From positions 372,001 to 436,000 of the forward strand of contig JADDMT010000005.1 in the NCBI GenBank assembly GCA_021401465.1: 64,000 bases of DNA, read 5' to 3'. The position numbers and the translations under genes were made by a program. This DNA comes from Teratosphaeria epicoccoides. Taxonomy: Eukaryota; Ascomycota; Dothideomycetes; Mycosphaerellales; Teratosphaeriaceae. How positions within the stretch are numbered: the first letter of the stretch is position 1; every line of letters begins with the position of its first letter. Shown here in pieces: positions 46,609 to 56,770 of this stretch. Below the pieces are notes generated by a model. It worked only from the letters and a program-made list of their open reading frames with translations, had not been told where the DNA came from and made no database searches.

Positions 46609-46887
46609 TCAACGGCATGAATACCCTTCTTCCCCTGTACCCCCTTCCTCGATGTAACAAGCGTTACTCCACGCGCCTTCTTCCATCAATGGTCCAGATG
46701 CAGGCGCGATGCATTCTTGGGTTATTGCATTGTAATATTGGCCATCGTTATTGTAGATATTTTTGCACGCTCCCAGTGTCCTTTTGGGCCGGTTGTTTGG
46801 ATTGCCGTAGCAGAAACAGATGCTCCAAGAATATCCAGCGACTGAAGTGGCGAAAGTGGCGAGGAGAAGACTTTGTGTGAACTGCAT
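46609..46887 (-). CDS. Small secreted cysteine-rich protein (92 aa, effector-like)
   Basis: A single exon of 92 residues with a signal peptide (MQFTQSLLLATFATSVAG) and a mature region of about 74 residues carrying six cysteines (24, 26, 41, 59, 77, 91). Mature features: SWSICFCYGNPNNRPKRT, YNNDGQYYNAITQECI, and an acidic Gly-rich end before the last Cys. Six cysteines imply up to three disulfides, a common layout in apoplastic fungal effectors and small antimicrobial proteins. I do not recognise a named family. Unlike the neighbouring aspartic protease, it is uninterrupted. Function unknown. Confidence 0.65.
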   Translation of the reverse strand: MQFTQSLLLATFATSVAGYSWSICFCYGNPNNRPKRTLGACKNIYNNDGQYYNAITQECIAPASGPLMEEGAWSNACYIEEGGTGEEGYSCR

Positions 46888-47571
46888 TGGGTACGAGTCA
46901 AGGCTGGGTGTGTGTGTGGTATGTGTGGCGTTACTGCGTGCTGGTGATCAGGGCTTGGCAGAGCTCAATGCGTGCTGCGAAGTCCAGTGTTGATCTGTCT
47001 CGTACTTGCTTTTCTTGAACCTTTGAAAAAAAAAAAGGAGATGCAGGGGCCCGTCTCGCTTTACATACGCAGTTCCCGCCTTTCCGATCGGATTCTAACG
47101 GGCTTGGAGTGCCGTGGCAAGGCCTTGGAGTGCCGGCCCAATACCTTGGAGTGCCGTGGCAATGCCTTGGAGTGCCGTGGCAATGCAAATTTCCACCACT
47201 CTTACCTGTGTAGAATTGCTCGGGTATTCTAGTGACTTCGCGACATCAACGGTCCGATTGGCAGAGTCTCATTTTCTGACCGCCAGCGAGTCTATCAATT
47301 TCACGCGTCGTTTGCAGCGCACCACTGGACGATGCGCCTTCGGCGAGGCTGTGAGTGGTGAGTAAATTCTGGAACAAGAGCAATACCAGATCGAATGGCG
47401 CGGGGAACCCCTGCAGCTAGCTGTCACGAGACAGATACTGTGCCGTTCGGCAGCGCAGTCTCCGTAGTCAAGATGCGCACAAATCTGGGCATGCTTCGGA
47501 AAGTCGTGTCACAGAGCGCGGGGATCGAAATCTATAGTCTGGCTCCTGCAGTATTGTCCGTCAGGAGGACT
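46888..47571. other. Intergenic region with tandem repeat
   Basis: 684 bp without a gene, holding four copies of a 21-bp repeat (47103-47186) and a run of ten or more A's near 47026-47036. Confidence 0.5.
47103..47186. repeat. 21-bp tandem repeat, four copies
   Basis: Four head-to-tail units of CTTGGAGTGCCGTGGCAATGC: 47103-47123, 47124-47144 (most diverged), 47145-47165 and 47166-47186 (the last two identical). The unit is a multiple of three and stays open in several frames, but no gene model includes it. It lies between a small secreted-protein gene and SDE2. Confidence 0.9.
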
Positions 47572-48525
47572 TCACGCGCTTTCGCTTAGGAGAGCAATGC
47601 CCTTTCCTTTGCCTTCAGATCCTGCTTGAACAGTATCCTGCTCCTCCTCCTCATCGTTGTCATCTCCGTCATCCTCTTCATCCCAACCGAAGAGAGTCCT
47701 CCCGCCTTTCTCGTCTGTCGCCTCTGCACTGCTTCCTGAGCTGCCCTCCTCTACCTCGTTATCGCTCTCACCATCGCCGCCCTCAACCGAGCTCTCACTC
47801 CCTGTTCTCTCAACATCAGCCATCTGCTCCCTCATCGCCCTCAGTACAGCCTCTCGCGTTTGGTCCTCCGCCTTCTCTTTGCTTTCCACATAGCCTGCAT
47901 CCAACCGGCCTTGATTGCTTCCGGCCTTGCCACTCTTGATTTCCTCTTCGCGCCTCTCTGCGGCCTTGACTATGTCTTCCCAGCGCTTCTTGCGTTCTTC
48001 TTTCTCCTTGTTCTCCATTTCGGGCTTGATTGCCAGATATTCTGCCAATTTCTTGGCTTCGTCCACGGTCCGTAGTCTGCGGCCATCCAGGTTGCGATTC
48101 GAGGCATTTGGATTGGCATTTGGGTTACGATTCTTGCGCGAGCTCATGCGGCCACCAGCCGCTCGTAGCTGGGATCCAAAGCCACCTTTGCCGCCACATA
48201 GTCGTGCACTGAGACGGAGGGGGAGGAAGGTGTCCTGAGGATTCGACAGAAGTGTTGCGACCGTTGCATCATTTCCGCGGAGTAGCTGCCTGTTGTCGGT
48301 GGTAGTAATAATGAGACTCTGATTCATGCGTGGCAGGCGCTGCAGCACTGCTAACACAACATCGTTGATGCTCGCTGTAGCAGCGATAGGAAGGGCCAGG
48401 GTGCGTGGGAGTCCCAGGCCGGCGAAGGATGTGAGCAGGATATTGACGGTGGGTTCACGCTGGGGCGCGGTCGGGATATGCTGAGTTGGTGTTCCCGTTG
48501 CAGCCATGATGTTTGCGGAAGCCAT
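47572..48525 (-). CDS. sde2: SDE2 telomere/splicing-linked ubiquitin-fold protein
   Basis: A single exon of 317 residues from MASANIMAATGTPT. The N-terminal ubiquitin-like domain (VNILLTSFAGLGLPRTLALPI...LRLSARL) ends at the processing site CGGKGGFGSQLRAAGGRMSS, followed by the conserved Sde2 helix RRLRTVDEAKKLAEYLA and a charged coil (EERKKRWEDIVKAAERREEEI). The C-terminus is acidic. In fission yeast the precursor is cut after the Gly-Gly by Ubp5/Ubp15, and the Lys-starting fragment joins the spliceosome to promote excision of selected introns. The GGKGG site is intact, so the same processing is likely. An upstream frame extension to 48702 is not Sde2-like. Confidence 0.9.
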   Translation of the reverse strand: MASANIMAATGTPTQHIPTAPQREPTVNILLTSFAGLGLPRTLALPIAATASINDVVLAVLQRLPRMNQSLIITTTDNRQLLRGNDATVATLLSNPQDTFLPLRLSARLCGGKGGFGSQLRAAGGRMSSRKNRNPNANPNASNRNLDGRRLRTVDEAKKLAEYLAIKPEMENKEKEERKKRWEDIVKAAERREEEIKSGKAGSNQGRLDAGYVESKEKAEDQTREAVLRAMREQMADVERTGSESSVEGGDGESDNEVEEGSSGSSAEATDEKGGRTLFGWDEEDDGDDNDEEEEQDTVQAGSEGKGKGIALLSESA

Positions 48526-50006
48526 GCTGTTCGGGGACAGGCACGCTATGTGGTGTCGATTGAGATTATCATGGCATGAGTACAGGTACCGAGGTTTTGA
48601 AGAGCGATGGCGATGATTGCTTATCTCGTGAGTCAGTGACACTTTGACTCTTGCATTCCGACCAATCACACCACCTCGCTCATTATCGCCAAAGCGGATC
48701 AACGCTGCAACAGCCTACATGATGATGTAGCATGAACATGGGCTTCACTGCCTCAGGCAAGCGCAGTCACGAGAGGATGAAAGGGGCCCAGCATGTGAAG
48801 CACTCATGTTGCTTGTTCAATTAGATGTGACATGGTTGGCACAACAGCAAGCCACCATTAATGGTCTGCACATATCGGATTGACAATGAATCTCAGCACA
48901 GGCTACATGACGCTGATCTTGATTTCCAGGCACTGGAGCGTTCCCCATCAATTTTAATCGAGCGGCCGATCCAACTACCTACCTGAGGTATCTTGCTATC
49001 GAGAAGAGATGCTTCCCAGAAGTCGCACCTGCCAGGAGCCGCTTCCGATCATGTCCTTCTCCGGCAACATCACGATCTCACGAGCCAGAGTCATCCTATT
49101 GCTTAGTCTCGTCCAAAAAGGCGGCTCCTCTTTCAATCGGATCCTCACGCAATCGCCTACATTCGTTGGCAGGACAGTCGCAGCATTTCAGTCGACCCAT
49201 AGTCCAGGTCTCCAGTTGCGAGACAAGCGCGTGTACGGCAAAGGCTCAAACCCAGCAACCGACCGTGTTCAGGCCGTCAGCACGCCGTCGCCCTCCGGAG
49301 AGTCATGGTACATATATGAGCATGCGGATCTTGCTCCGCGAATAGTTCGCGGCCCAGCCGTTGAACGGACCGAGAAGAGTCAAGCTTGCGTCGTAGCGTT
49401 GCAAGTTGCACATGCCAAACCTTATCCGCGACTTAGCACCATGCTGCATTTGGCATAAAGATCTCAGGTCGGCGATTTCGGACGGAGCCACCAAGTGGCC
49501 CGTTCGCTGGACGACGTATCCACCCTCTGAGTTGCTGTGTTCGCCCGATGAATGCATTAGACACTTCACAGTTACTAGCTGGCGGTTGTCAGCTATCCCT
49601 GCTTGCTTGTCAGTTCTCCTCCACCAGTGATACAGTCCTGCGCATCGTGTACCGATCTCACAGGCGTGCCGAGTCAACGAACGATCGAAACGCATCGAGT
49701 CTGTGTGACAATCCAGAATCACGGAATAGTCGTTGCTACCACGGACTGTCGAAGACGATGCAATGATCGAACCAAAGATGGACTGATGCCACTGAACGGG
49801 CCAAGGAGAGACAGCAACATTATGATGTGCGCCTGGCAACCGATCAATGACAAGCAAGTGAATGGTGTACCAACGTGACAGATGGACCGAGTAAATATCG
49901 AGTATAAACATCTATCGTGAGAATCCACCAGGCTGAACAACTACTGCCAACCAAAAACCATCATTCACTCCCGCCATATCGTCTTGTTTCTACGCATCAC
50001 CACATT
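48526..50006. other. Intergenic region upstream of the LysM-transglycosylase gene
   Basis: 1.48 kb. Plus and minus frames of 150-200 codons (49009-49458, 49303-49911) overlap each other and have no recognisable features. A TATAAA is at 49903-49908. Confidence 0.45.
49903..49908 (+). promoter_or_regulatory. TATA box of the LysM-transglycosylase gene
   Basis: TATAAA lies 104 bp upstream of the start codon; this suggests a regulated promoter for the secreted protein. Confidence 0.5.
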
Positions 50007-52330
50007 ATGAGGCTCTCTGTAAGCTTCTAACACTACTTGATCCTGGCGCTATGGTAGACCACGGCTGACCTATGCATGTAGGACGTCTCGCTGCTCGTTT
50101 TCTTGACAGCGGCTCTTGTGATATCTACCCCGTTCAATCATGCAGCGTTCGAAGCAAGGCGGGTATACATTACTACAGCGATATATGGGATAACAAAAAA
50201 TTCTACAGGATCGTTAATCATTCCGAGCAACGTCGATGCCGCATGTATCGTCAATGTAACGGTCACAGCCGGTGAGACCTGTGGAGATCTGGCAACAAAG
50301 TACAACATATTATTGTCTGCCGATGACAAAAGCAATCTCGCGAGTTCCGATGTATGTCGGGATATCATGGCAGGGTTCAGGATATGCACGCTGTTATCCG
50401 CAGGCTCTGCGAATTCGACAAGTGCTCGAGGCACTAGCCGTTTGGCCACGCTTCCGCCTCACAGCACGACTCTTGGCCGCAGCGTCAGCAGTGCGGCACT
50501 CTTGTCGCGACCTAGCCCCTCGACTGAAGAAACCTCGATACTAACATATACTCCAACGTTGTTCCCGATCAATACAACCACGGGATCCCAACACTCCTAC
50601 ACCACGATCACTGCGATAAGGACCACCCCTGTGACCCCTGTCGCAGCAAGCGGAACCTGGGCTGACGTCTCGCTGACCTATTACACCACAAGGATCTACA
50701 CATATCCCACCACAACCACTCGGCCGGCATTTTCAGCTTCAGCGAATGTCACTCAGTCCCCCACAGCCAACCTCACGTCGCAGACATCCTCCTCCTATCA
50801 CTCAACCGCAACACTTGCACACAATGGATCTTCTTGCACTATTGTGGCGGCGCCTGGTCCTACTCAGGAGGGCATTAACTCAGGCTGTAACAAGTGGTAT
50901 GTGGTTGAGGAGGGAGACTCTTGCTCGGGCATTGCCGAGAAGAACGATATTACTGAGGATGAGTTTGACGACTGGAACCCATACGTTGGTGGTCCGGACT
51001 GCGATACGCTGTTTGCCGGCGATGCCGTCTGTGTTGGTGTGTGCACTGGAAGCGGACAGTCTGGAAGCAGCACTTCAACGGCTAAACAGTCTGGCACATC
51101 CAGCCCGTTCCTCTCGTTTACTGGATTTCTTACCAGCACATCGACAAGCTTTCTTTCTAGCCGCTCGTCGATGGTCCCCGCAAGCCAAGACATACTGACT
51201 GCGTCTAGAATCTCGTTGACTGCACTGACAAGGAGTATCTCTGGAAGTAGTCGCTCAACAAGCAGTAAGTCGAGCAGCAGTGATTCGTACAGCACTGTTT
51301 CAATACTCAAAAGCTCGTCCTCGGGTACTGAGAGCAGCAGCATGGAAGCCAGCAGGATTTCGTCCAGCAGCTCGCTCGCAGGTGCTGTAGCCAGTAGCAT
51401 TCACACCAGCACCATACATACCAGCACGACTCACATCAGCAGTAGTTCGATCACCTCGACCTTACACTGCTCGACCTCCCCCAGCAGCAGCAGACCTACC
51501 ACATCTAGTTCTTCCCTGTCTTCACTAATTAGCAGCAGCCCGATCGGCTCCCAGACTTCATCAGCAACTTCGACTACATCAGTATCAGCGTCATCCTCAG
51601 CAAGCTCGACATCAACAGGTACAGCGTATACGCTATACATCGGCAATGGCTCTACGGCAGCTGGATGGCCGGCACAAAGCCAGTGGGTGGAATTCGACAC
51701 TCTGTGAGAAATATCTGATCCTTGTTGTTGCTGAATCGTCTAATATATTCGACCAGGTTCGAGAACAACACACCACACATGACAGCGCAGTGCGCCGCCT
51801 ACAACGCTGCGCTCAATACTGATGCTGAGAACGCCGACATCAAAATCGCCATCCAGGACATTTCAACACTCACAGGCGTCGACGCCAGATTCATCCTCGC
51901 AATCATCATGCAAGAATCCTGGGGTTGCGTCCGTGTGCCCAGCACGAGCGGCTCCGTAACCAACTCCGGCTTGATGCAATCTCATGACGGCCAAGGTTCC
52001 TGCAACAATGGCGCCGTGATTCAATCGCCCTGCCCTTACTCTGAAATCTATCAGATGGTTCTCGATGGTACCAATGGCACTCGCACAGATCCCTTGACGA
52101 CGGGGGATGGTGGAGACGGCCTGAGACAGACGCTGGTCTCGCAGGTGAGTAGCGGGTATGCTGGAGCTCAGGCGTATTATCGGGCTGCGAGGATGTACAA
52201 CGGAGGGAGCATTACTTTTACGGATATGGGAGAGGGTTGCTGTACGGCGTGTTATGTCAGTGACGTGGCGAACCGTTTGATGGGATGGTATGGATGGACT
52301 AGTGGTTGTAACTCATCAACAGCGGCTTAA
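50007..52330 (+). CDS. Secreted LysM protein fused to a GH23-like lytic transglycosylase domain
   Basis: Three exons (50007-50018, 50082-51703, 51757-52330) with introns of 63 and 53 nt give 735 residues. A four-residue first exon completes a signal peptide (MRLSDVSLLVFLTAALV). LysM 1 lies at about 60-106 (VTVTAGETCGDLATKYNI) and LysM 2 at about 275-322 (KWYVVEEGDSCSGIAEKNDI, WNPYVGGPDC). A Ser/Thr-rich, probably O-glycosylated linker of about 200 residues follows. The C-terminal ~180 residues carry the three signatures of SLT-type transglycosylases: Glu-Ser in IIMQESWGC (Glu about 598), GLMQ (616-619) and an AARMYNGG block (about 692), with several cysteines suited to secretion. LysM binds GlcNAc polymers; the GH23 fold cleaves peptidoglycan glycan strands. 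The likely job, by inference, is secreted attack on bacterial walls. Confidence 0.85.
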
Positions 52331-52580
52331 TGCGTCGAGTCTTGAGGCTTTGACATTGGAATGGAGAAATACGGTGCATTTGGGAGAGGTTGCGAACCTG
52401 GATTGTCATGGTATGCCAGTGGTTATGCTTCCAGCGAAATGACTTATGCAGTAACGTTGGAGGGTTGCAGAAACTGGAGCGTAGCTGTCAGTAATGTAAT
52501 GTCGAAATGATTCAGATTTGCTTTGGATCCCTCCATGATGCTGTGGTCGATCTGTTCGTCATGAGATTTGACTGCCAAGA

Positions 52581-53324
52581 TCAGTGTGTCTCCTTGAATT
52601 CCAACAATGAGCTCTGCACAAGTTCGAATGCCCACTTCAAGCGAGCAGTCGTATTTTCTTGAGCTTCAGCCGGCATAGCATGAATACCGAGCTCCTTCAG
52701 CTTCTGCTCGTCGACGTCGCCTTCCACATCCCCGCCTCGGAACAGGAACTTGTGATCCTTCACATAATTCGGCCAAACTACGTCTTCGACATAGCCCGGC
52801 GGGTCTTCCCAAAAGCCTTCCAGCGTGAAGTACCCACTCCTCGCCTCACGTCTCTGCTTCGTAGTTCGCAAATCCGTCCTCAGGAAGAGCTTGACGTCGA
52901 ACAGATCACGGACGGCTTTCATGTCTTCGGAATAGAGGAGGAATCCGTCAATGATGCAAACAGGAGGTACATTCTGGAACATCCACCCACTCGCCTTCCA
53001 TTTCAGATCTTCCACTTCGTTTATGTCGACATTGACATTGCCCGCGGAGTTCTTGTCCTCCTTGGAGACAAAGTCTGGTGGCGAAGAGCCTGTCTCCTTG
53101 ATCGTCTTTAATGCAGCTTCTAGAGCAGGTAGGTTGAGTGCCTCTAGACAGTCCCAGTCCTGAATGCCTTTCGAGTTGATAGGGATTTCCATGTCAGTCT
53201 TGTAGAAGTCATCTTCGTGCAGTATGAAAACGTTTGGAAAGACCTCTCGAAGTAGTCTGGCTAAGGTCGTCTTCCCGGAAGATGAAGGCCCAGAAATGCC
53301 AATTAGAAGCGCATTTTGAGGCAT
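52581..53324 (-). CDS. NRK1: Nicotinamide riboside kinase
   Basis: A single exon of 247 residues from MPQNALLIGISG. The P-loop GISGPSSSGKTTLARLL, HEDDFYKTD, the DWDCLEALNLPAL block and PPVCIIDGFLLY define the NRK/uridine-kinase-like family. The enzyme phosphorylates nicotinamide riboside to NMN with ATP in the salvage route to NAD+. The family signature DDFYKTD (substrate Asp) and length agree well with fungal Nrk1. The frame is open 8 codons further upstream; the chosen ATG directly precedes the beta-strand leading to the P-loop. It converges with the LysM gene across 250 bp. Confidence 0.9.
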   Translation of the reverse strand: MPQNALLIGISGPSSSGKTTLARLLREVFPNVFILHEDDFYKTDMEIPINSKGIQDWDCLEALNLPALEAALKTIKETGSSPPDFVSKEDKNSAGNVNVDINEVEDLKWKASGWMFQNVPPVCIIDGFLLYSEDMKAVRDLFDVKLFLRTDLRTTKQRREARSGYFTLEGFWEDPPGYVEDVVWPNYVKDHKFLFRGGDVEGDVDEQKLKELGIHAMPAEAQENTTARLKWAFELVQSSLLEFKETH

Positions 53325-53779
53325 CACTGGCTCACCTGCCTGATACACTGCCGTTTTGCCAGAATGTGAAGATAGAGGTGTAACTGGTTGCAGATGTTGG
53401 TTTCCTTATCGTTTCATCACGCAGACCGCACATCGAATCACGGGCTGGTGGTTCCTTAATCAAATATCGACTGAGAATTACTTCGTATGTAGCAAGCTGG
53501 AACGAATGCACATGCATCATAACGGCCATTACATGTACCTTACACGTATTGTTTGATTGTTTGCGCACGCACGGGCCACATCAAAATCCGGTAGTCGCGA
53601 CAGATTGAGCTTGCAACCAGCCTCTTTCTTCTTTTCATCATCAACCACTGTCCTTACGCGTCTTCCCCTTGTAACATCACTTTTCCACATCGAAACTCCG
53701 TATCAAATCAACATTGACGTCAAGATCTCTGGAAGTCGACGGGCCTAAGGACGATCTTTGGACTCGGAGACACGCGACG
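53325..53779. promoter_or_regulatory. Divergent promoter, NRK1 / KH-domain gene
   Basis: 455 bp between diverging start codons, with pyrimidine-rich sequence (TCTTTCTTCTTTTC) on the KH side. No TATA box was recognised. Confidence 0.45.
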
Positions 53780-55564
53780 ATGGCCGCGCAACCAGACATC
53801 TCGCAGATTCTTGCCGCGCTGGGTGAGTCCAACATGACAGTTGATGACCTTGATGACGTATTGACATATGGAAAAGCAAATCAACAGCCAGCGAACGGCT
53901 CGCAAGCACCGACTCCTGCCCAGCCTCCTGCGCAAGCCCCTCCGGGATATCCGCCGGCACAACCGCCAAGCGCTCCACCGCAGCCGACGTCTTACTACCC
54001 ACCGCCTGCGTCGTCTGGCGGTTTCGACCTCAGTGCGATCAAACCCGTCAACAGTGGCTCTGTCAGCATCGCCGAGGCCATTGCTCAGGCGAAGAACATC
54101 GCGCAAGCGAAAGGTGTGCAGTCATACGATTACAAGCCCACTCAGTCGCCTCGCGAAGATCCACGATTGGCAGGACGTGGTGATTACGGTCGCTCCAGGT
54201 CGCGCTCTCCTTCACGACGTGACTCGTACGGCGCAAACCCTTACCGCGATGAGCGTCGCGAGGACCCCAGGAGGAGAGGCAATTACGGCAGGTCACCGTC
54301 CCCGGACCGCAACTACCGTGGATCTCGCGACCCGCCACCAAATTACCGTCAGAACGACGGTGAAACCGAGACTATGCGCGTCAAGTCTGCGCTTGTTGGC
54401 TTAATCATTGGTCGCAATGGTGAGAATCTAAGGCGGGTGGAATCTGAGACAGGCGCACGTGTGCAATTCATCCAAGCCAACGACAAGCATGTGGCAGAGC
54501 GGTCGTGCACCATTTCTGGTAGCCTACGTGCCCGCATGGCTGCGAGAGACGCCATCACTGCGATCATTGAAGAGAATGGCGGACAGAATGTTGCTCAGGA
54601 GAAGGGCGCGTACACCGCTGGGATGCCCGGTCGTGCCAAGGTAAACCTGCCTGAGCTTCGCGAAGGCGAGAAGAGCACTCAGATCATGGTTCCCGACAAG
54701 ACTGTCGGCCTCATCATTGGACGTGGCGGTGAAACTATCAAGGATGTACAGGAGAAAAGCGGATGCCATGTCAATATCGTCGGCGAGAATAAGTCCGTCA
54801 ATGGGCTACGACCTGTGAATCTGATAGGGAGCGATCACGCGACCGCGATGGCCAAGGAGCTGATTCTCGAAATTGTCGAGAGCGATAGCAGGGACTCTGG
54901 CAAAGGCGGTGCTCAGCAGCCATCTCGTGATCGTGGCTATGGCAACACCAACAACTATGAACGCGGAGGCAGTGCTAGTGGGCGTGGACCTGGAGATCAT
55001 GTTGAAAAGACTATCTACGTCCCGTCTGAGGCCGTTGGAATGATCATCGGCAAGGGCGGCGAGACGATCAAGGAGACGCAACGTACGACTGGCTGCAAAA
55101 TCAACGTGCATCAACCCCAGCGCCCGGATATTGAACGCCAAATCGACCTCTCTGGTACTGCTCGCAGCATGGAAGCAGCCGAGAGGGTCATTTGGGAGAA
55201 GGTTGAGACCGTCAGGCAGCGTGACGCCGCCGGCGGCGAAGGTAGAGGTGGACGTGGTCGCGGTGGCAACGCACAAGCGCCGCAACCGATGGACTATGGA
55301 AACGGAGGTTACTCACAACAGCAGCAAGCGCCGCCACAAGTGCCTGGGTATGGCCAATATGCGCCACAGGCCCCGCCGCAGATGCCTGCGTTCCAGATGC
55401 CTGCCGCGCAATCGCAGCAAGCGACGCCGCAGCCCGGAAGTGACGGTCAACAGGCTGACCCGTATGCGGCTTGGGGTGGCCAAGCTGCCGTTGCCGCATG
55501 GTATGCCCAGCAGATGGCCAGTCTTGGCCAGCCGCCACAAGGTGGTGCTCCAGGCACCCAGTAA
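53780..55564 (+). CDS. Triple-KH RNA-binding protein (FUBP/KSRP-like)
   Basis: A single exon of 594 residues from MAAQPDISQILAAL. A Pro/Ala/Gln-rich N-terminus and an SR-like Arg/Ser segment (about 135-190) precede three KH domains, each with the GxxG loop: GLIIGRNGENLRRVE (about 207-221), GLIIGRGGETIKDVQ (about 310-324) and GMIIGKGGETIKETQ. An RGG-like patch (GRGGRGRGG) and a Gln/Pro-rich tail with AWYAQQ (a tyrosine motif like that of FUBP proteins) follow. Such proteins bind single-stranded RNA or DNA and influence splicing and mRNA stability. The exact fungal orthologue is not certain. An upstream in-frame non-ATG extension was not used. Confidence 0.88.
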   Translation: MAAQPDISQILAALGESNMTVDDLDDVLTYGKANQQPANGSQAPTPAQPPAQAPPGYPPAQPPSAPPQPTSYYPPPASSGGFDLSAIKPVNSGSVSIAEAIAQAKNIAQAKGVQSYDYKPTQSPREDPRLAGRGDYGRSRSRSPSRRDSYGANPYRDERREDPRRRGNYGRSPSPDRNYRGSRDPPPNYRQNDGETETMRVKSALVGLIIGRNGENLRRVESETGARVQFIQANDKHVAERSCTISGSLRARMAARDAITAIIEENGGQNVAQEKGAYTAGMPGRAKVNLPELREGEKSTQIMVPDKTVGLIIGRGGETIKDVQEKSGCHVNIVGENKSVNGLRPVNLIGSDHATAMAKELILEIVESDSRDSGKGGAQQPSRDRGYGNTNNYERGGSASGRGPGDHVEKTIYVPSEAVGMIIGKGGETIKETQRTTGCKINVHQPQRPDIERQIDLSGTARSMEAAERVIWEKVETVRQRDAAGGEGRGGRGRGGNAQAPQPMDYGNGGYSQQQQAPPQVPGYGQYAPQAPPQMPAFQMPAAQSQQATPQPGSDGQQADPYAAWGGQAAVAAWYAQQMASLGQPPQGGAPGTQ

Positions 55565-56400
55565 GCGGCATTCTTTCGACGTGACTACGGTGCGCCAAAC
55601 GTGAGCGGCGTTGGTATGGCGTGGCGTGCATTGCGGATCACATCCACCGTTGTGACTACGGCCTGACTTGTTCGACTTTCTGGGCTGTTGATGATCTGAA
55701 CGTGCTACACTCATCGTCATGGACTGATCTCGCTTTTGGTGATGACTCCCCAAGGTGATGTCGTGCATATGGAGGGTCCTGACCACCTGGACTCTTCTAC
55801 CAGTCTTGGACAATCGACCTTTAATGCTACCATCTGGACATGATTGATACCCACCCGACCTATTTTGGAGGTTGGTGCGCGATAATGGCGTCCATGTGGT
55901 TCTCGAGCACTGCAAACTGCTCCAAACGTCGTCGATGATATCCAAGGCTCAATCATCTGAAGATCGTCAGTCACCAGGTTCCTTTTATGGTCAAGTTGCG
56001 AGCGTTCGCGACTGTCAACAAGTGCAATGATCAGCTCGGCCACAAAGCGCCTAAGAATGCTCATTTGATTGTCTATCACTGCGATGGCCCTGCATAGCGT
56101 GCATCACATTCGCGAGCACTGGACTGAAGAACTTTCGGGTCAGTAGTTCAGCCCATCCTCGATCTTGGTGGAGGTGTCTCGTGGTCACAATACAGACCTG
56201 GCCACAGCTGTCTTGCGACTGTTGCTGCTCGCTATTGAGGAGTCAGATGGTGAAAATACCGGAGAATACAGTGAGATGGACCTGCGCATATTTTCTGCGG
56301 AGGCTGTGACTCGATAGCTCGCGCTTCTTGTTCTTGTACTTGTACTGCAAATAAAATTACAGCTCATAATCGAGGCTGTTTTCAAACATTGAAGCACGGG

Positions 56401-56431
<31 letters not shown>

Positions 56432-56770
56432 CTTGAGAAATTTTGTTATTCCCATCCGGACTGCTGATATGCAACCCATCTTAGACTGATCACTGAGTCC
56501 AGCAGGCGCTGCAGTACAATGCGGCCAAAACTATGGCACCGCATTTGAGCGCGCGTGCTTAATCGAGCAGGACAGTCATGGACCTCGATCGGTTCAATAA
56601 AAATATCCCTTATGGTGTAGTAAGTTGGATCGACTGGCTCTATGCTCGTTGCGTCATTGGTGAGTAAGCCAGGCCACGGGACATTTTGTGCAAGAAGGTC
56701 TTCTCTACCTCCCTCACTCTTCCCTCGGGATTCACACGATATCCTCCGTCCTTTCTAACAATTTGTGGAC
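55565..56770. other. Intergenic region with poly-T run
   Basis: 1.2 kb between the KH gene and NFU1; no gene. It holds a run of 23 T's at 56403-56425. An AT-rich stretch near 56598-56612 may be part of the NFU1 promoter. Confidence 0.5.
56403..56425. repeat. Poly-T homopolymer (23 nt)
   Basis: Uninterrupted T run, the longest homopolymer in the window. It could be the A-tail relic of a retroposed sequence on the minus strand, but no such sequence or target-site duplication is recognisable beside it. Confidence 0.85.

Noticed and set aside
49009..49911. Overlapping plus (149 codons) and minus (202 codons) frames
   Set aside because: They overlap each other and contain no recognisable motif; probably chance frames in a long intergenic region.
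53714..53779. In-frame upstream extension of the KH protein
   Set aside because: It starts at a non-ATG codon; the ATG at 53780 begins the family-like N-terminus.
56403..56425. Poly-T run as evidence for a retrotransposed element
   Set aside because: No reverse-transcriptase, gene copy or target-site duplication is visible next to it.
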